Positions 61,831-64,000 of a stretch of DNA of 64,000 bases are shown piece by piece (within the stretch, counting starts at the first letter, position 1; each line of letters begins with the position of its first letter). The notes under the pieces were generated by a model. It had not been told where the DNA came from. It saw only the letters and a program-made list of their open reading frames with translations, and ran no database searches. The DNA lies in contig NZ_CP022219.1 in the NCBI RefSeq assembly GCF_004114915.1, positions 4,804,501-4,868,500 on the forward strand, in the 5' to 3' direction. This stretch comes from Bradyrhizobium guangxiense (lineage in GTDB: Bacteria; Pseudomonadota; Alphaproteobacteria; Rhizobiales; Xanthobacteraceae). A program made the position numbers and the translations under genes.

Positions 61831-63405
61831 ATGACGCACGTCACCTTGCGAAGCGAATTCGAGATCCTGATCGACCCCTACGCGCCCGTCGCGCAGGTAG
61901 GTACCGGCTTCGACTTCACAGAGGGGCCGATCTGGCATCCGGTCGATCACTACCTCTTGTTCTCGGACATGCCGGGCGACGTGCGCCGGCGCTGGGATGC
62001 GCGGCGCGGAGTGGTCGAGGTCAGGCGTCCCTCGAACAAGTGCAACGGCATGACCTATGATGCCGAGCTCAACCTGATCGTCTGCGAGCACGCGACCTCG
62101 CAGCTGATCCGCGAACGGCCGGATGGGCGGCGCGAGGTGCTGGCCTCGCATTTTGGGGGACAAGAGCTCAACAGCCCCAATGACGTCTGCGTGCACTCCT
62201 CCGGTGCGATCTATTTCTCGGACCCCTGGTACGGCCGCATGCCGGTCTATGGCGTCGAGCGCCCACGCCAGCTTGGCTTCCAGGGCGTCTATCGCGTCGT
62301 ACCCGGCGGCGAACCGAAGCTCGTCGTCGACCGTCACCTGTTCGACCAGCCGAACGGGCTCTGCTTCTCGCCGGACGAGAAGCTGCTCTATGTCAACGAC
62401 ACCGTTCAGGCGCTGATCCGCGTCTTCGACGTGGCTGGTGACGGTTCGCTGTCGAATGCGAGGGTGTTCGCAAGTGGCATCAAATCCGAGCTCGAGCCCG
62501 GCCTGCCCGACGGCATGAAATGCGACCAGCATGGCAATGTCTGGGTCACCGCACCGGGCGGCGTCTGGGTCTACTCCCCGCGCGGCGAGCTGCTCGGCAA
62601 GGTCCGTGTGCCCGAGCTCGTCGCCAACCTCGCCTGGGGTGGACCGGATTTCCGCACGCTGTATTTGACCTCGACCCATTCGGTCTATGCGATCCCGACC
62701 AAGGCCGGCCCGCGGCATGAGCCCTATATGAGTGGCCGGCGAAGCGGTGGTGGCGCGACCGCAAGCTCTTCGGCAGCGGCACCCGTCCTCGCCGACGGCG
62801 AGATGCGGCTCGACCCGCAGCGTTGCGCCATGATTATCCAGGACCTTCAGAACGACGTCATCATGGACGGCGGCGCGTTCGCCGAGTCCGGAGCTCCCGG
62901 CCACGCGAAGCAACAGCATGTCGTCGATAACGTCCGCCGCCTGGCGGAAGCCGCACGCGCACGAGGCGTCGCCATCATTCATGTCTGGTTCGTGGTCGAG
63001 CCGGGCGCGCCTGGCGTGACGCTGAATGCACCGCTGTTCGAAGGCCTGGTCGACAGCAAGGCGATGGTGCGCGGAAGCTGGGGCGCGGCGCCGGTCTCCG
63101 GCCTCGAGCCACGGCCCGGTGACTTCGTGGTCGAGAAGATGCGCATGAGCGCCTGGGAAGGCACGCGGCTGGAGACGATTCTAAAAGCGACCGGGCGCGA
63201 CATGATCATCAACACCGGCGCCTGGACCAACATGTCGGTCGAGCACACCGCCCGCACCGGCGCGGACAAGGGCTACTTCATGATCGTGCCGGAGGATTGC
63301 TGCTCGACCATGAACGCGGACTGGCACGCCGCCTCGATCAATTTTGCCATGCAGAACGTCGCGATCGTCACCCGGGCAGATGCCGTCATCAGAGCGCTGG
63401 GATGA
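61831..63405 (+). CDS. Fusion: SMP-30/gluconolactonase domain + isochorismatase-like domain with Cys replaced by Ser
   Basis: 524 aa. Residues 1-305 are an SMP-30/lactonase beta-propeller (GTGFDFTEGPIWHPVDHYLLFSD, NGMTYDAELNLIVCEH, LNSPNDVCVHSSGAIYFSD, FDQPNGLCFSPDEKLLYVND). After a Ser/Ala-rich linker, residues about 330-524 form an isochorismatase-like hydrolase: Asp in IIQDLQNDVI, Lys in VVEKMRMSAWEGT. The position of the catalytic Cys in the family (TNVCVE) reads TNMSVE, i.e. Ser. The domain may be a non-Cys isochorismatase type or inactive. Two successive hydrolyses, lactone then amide, would fit such a fusion. Confidence 0.87.
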   Translation: MTHVTLRSEFEILIDPYAPVAQVGTGFDFTEGPIWHPVDHYLLFSDMPGDVRRRWDARRGVVEVRRPSNKCNGMTYDAELNLIVCEHATSQLIRERPDGRREVLASHFGGQELNSPNDVCVHSSGAIYFSDPWYGRMPVYGVERPRQLGFQGVYRVVPGGEPKLVVDRHLFDQPNGLCFSPDEKLLYVNDTVQALIRVFDVAGDGSLSNARVFASGIKSELEPGLPDGMKCDQHGNVWVTAPGGVWVYSPRGELLGKVRVPELVANLAWGGPDFRTLYLTSTHSVYAIPTKAGPRHEPYMSGRRSGGGATASSSAAAPVLADGEMRLDPQRCAMIIQDLQNDVIMDGGAFAESGAPGHAKQQHVVDNVRRLAEAARARGVAIIHVWFVVEPGAPGVTLNAPLFEGLVDSKAMVRGSWGAAPVSGLEPRPGDFVVEKMRMSAWEGTRLETILKATGRDMIINTGAWTNMSVEHTARTGADKGYFMIVPEDCCSTMNADWHAASINFAMQNVAIVTRADAVIRALG

Positions 63406-63408
63406 GCG

Positions 63409-64000
63409 GTGGCCAAGCTCCTGCATTTGTCCTGCTCGCCCCGCGCTGACTCCTTCTCGAGTGCCGGCGCGCGCGTCTTTCTCGACGGTTTTCGCCAGGC
63501 CCGGCCGGACTGGGATGTCGATGTCGTGGACATCTGGCGGGAGCGGATGCCGGAATTCTCGGGCCCCATCGTCGAGGCCAAATATGCACGGATGAATGGG
63601 CAAGCCTTCAACGACGCGGAGCGCCACGGCTTTGCCGAGGCCGAGCGAATGGCGCTGCGCCTGTCGCTCGCCGATCGCGTGCTGATCTCGACGCCGATGT
63701 GGAACTTTGGCATTCCCTATAAGCTCAAGCAATGGTTCGACCTCATTGTCCAGCCCGGGCTGAGCTTTCGGTTCGACCCGTCTCAGGGCTATCTCCCGCT
63801 GCTCAAGGACCGGCCGACGCTGGTGATTCTCGCCAGCGGCAGCGATTTTGCCACCGGCATGAACCGCGGCCGCATCGACATGGCCACGCCCTACCTGCGA
63901 GACATCCTGCGCTTCATCGGGATCGACGATGTCCGCTTCGTGCCGATCGGGCCAACCACCGGACCGCAGCAGCCGATCGAGGCCGCACGGGACAGGGCGC
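63409..64000 (+). CDS. Flavodoxin-fold NADH-dependent FMN oxidoreductase (azoreductase-like), 3' truncated by window
   Basis: At least 197 residues from the GTG at 63409, ending at the window edge. VAKLLHLSCSPRADSFSSAGARVFLDGF is the FMN-phosphate-binding entry of the Flavodoxin_2/AzoR family; ISTPMWNFGIPYKLKQWFDLIVQPGLSF and VILASGSDF are typical downstream. It could reduce quinone-like pathway intermediates. Three bp separate it from the fusion gene, so it belongs to the same operon. Confidence 0.85.
   Translation, partial: MAKLLHLSCSPRADSFSSAGARVFLDGFRQARPDWDVDVVDIWRERMPEFSGPIVEAKYARMNGQAFNDAERHGFAEAERMALRLSLADRVLISTPMWNFGIPYKLKQWFDLIVQPGLSFRFDPSQGYLPLLKDRPTLVILASGSDFATGMNRGRIDMATPYLRDILRFIGIDDVRFVPIGPTTGPQQPIEAARDRA

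Overview
The window is high-GC DNA from an alphaproteobacterium, most likely Bradyrhizobium or a close relative. The evidence is GC-rich third codon positions, the Rhizobiales-type hut locus, tightly overlapping operons, many Cox/XDH-type molybdenum hydroxylases and sigma-EcfG-type promoters. No rRNA, tRNA, insertion sequence, phage or CRISPR array was recognised. All identifications are by reading the sequence; no database search was run.

Layout. (1) 1-5.7 kb: a leftward operon for a three-subunit molybdenum hydroxylase (FAD, 2Fe-2S and Mo subunits) followed by a Tat-type branched-chain-amino-acid-like binding protein cut by the window edge. A TetR regulator diverges from it, with two matching operators between. 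(2) 5.7-16.3 kb: histidine utilisation, hutI-hutH-hutU leftward and hutF-hutC rightward, separated by a perfect 20-bp palindrome. A NitT/TauT-type ABC importer and an M20 amidohydrolase follow; no hutG is present. (3) 16.7-17.8 kb: an MFS transporter.

(4) 17.9-36.7 kb: an unusual stress/detoxification region. Three very large regulators (OmpR-type winged helix, STAND/NB-ARC-like ATPase, TPR-like C-terminus) are interspersed with short operons: methionine sulfoxide reductase, cupin, OsmC, crotonase and epoxide hydrolase; an orphan HWE-type histidine kinase with a VOC protein; a protein of unknown function; a DJ-1/PfpI protein with a second VOC protein and an alpha/beta hydrolase; and an AraC regulator. 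Five transcription units here carry the same upstream element, a direct repeat of TAAC-like boxes spaced exactly 10 bp, always in the same orientation relative to the downstream gene. I propose a small regulon controlled by these STAND regulators.

(5) 36.8-41.7 kb: a BisC/TMAO-reductase-type molybdoenzyme, a RidA protein, and a general-stress island (a small protein, a DUF892 ferritin-like protein with an apparent 1-nt frameshift, and a YghA-like SDR) with GGAAC-N16-CGTT sigma-EcfG promoters.

(6) 42-64 kb: a rightward catabolic supercluster. It has a branched-chain-type ABC importer whose second ATPase is fused to a Tm-1/UPF0261 domain, a Tm-1-type TIM-barrel protein, a giant SPFH-like protein with 44-residue hendecad repeats, two SRPBCC proteins and a second molybdenum hydroxylase whose Mo subunit is split into two polypeptides. 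These are followed by MoxR (CoxD-like) and VWA (CoxE-like) maturation factors, an amidohydrolase, a metallo-beta-lactamase-fold hydrolase, an SMP-30/isochorismatase-like fusion and a truncated flavodoxin-fold oxidoreductase. It looks like an uptake, hydroxylation and ring-opening hydrolysis pathway for an unidentified, perhaps N-heterocyclic or lactone/amide-forming, substrate.
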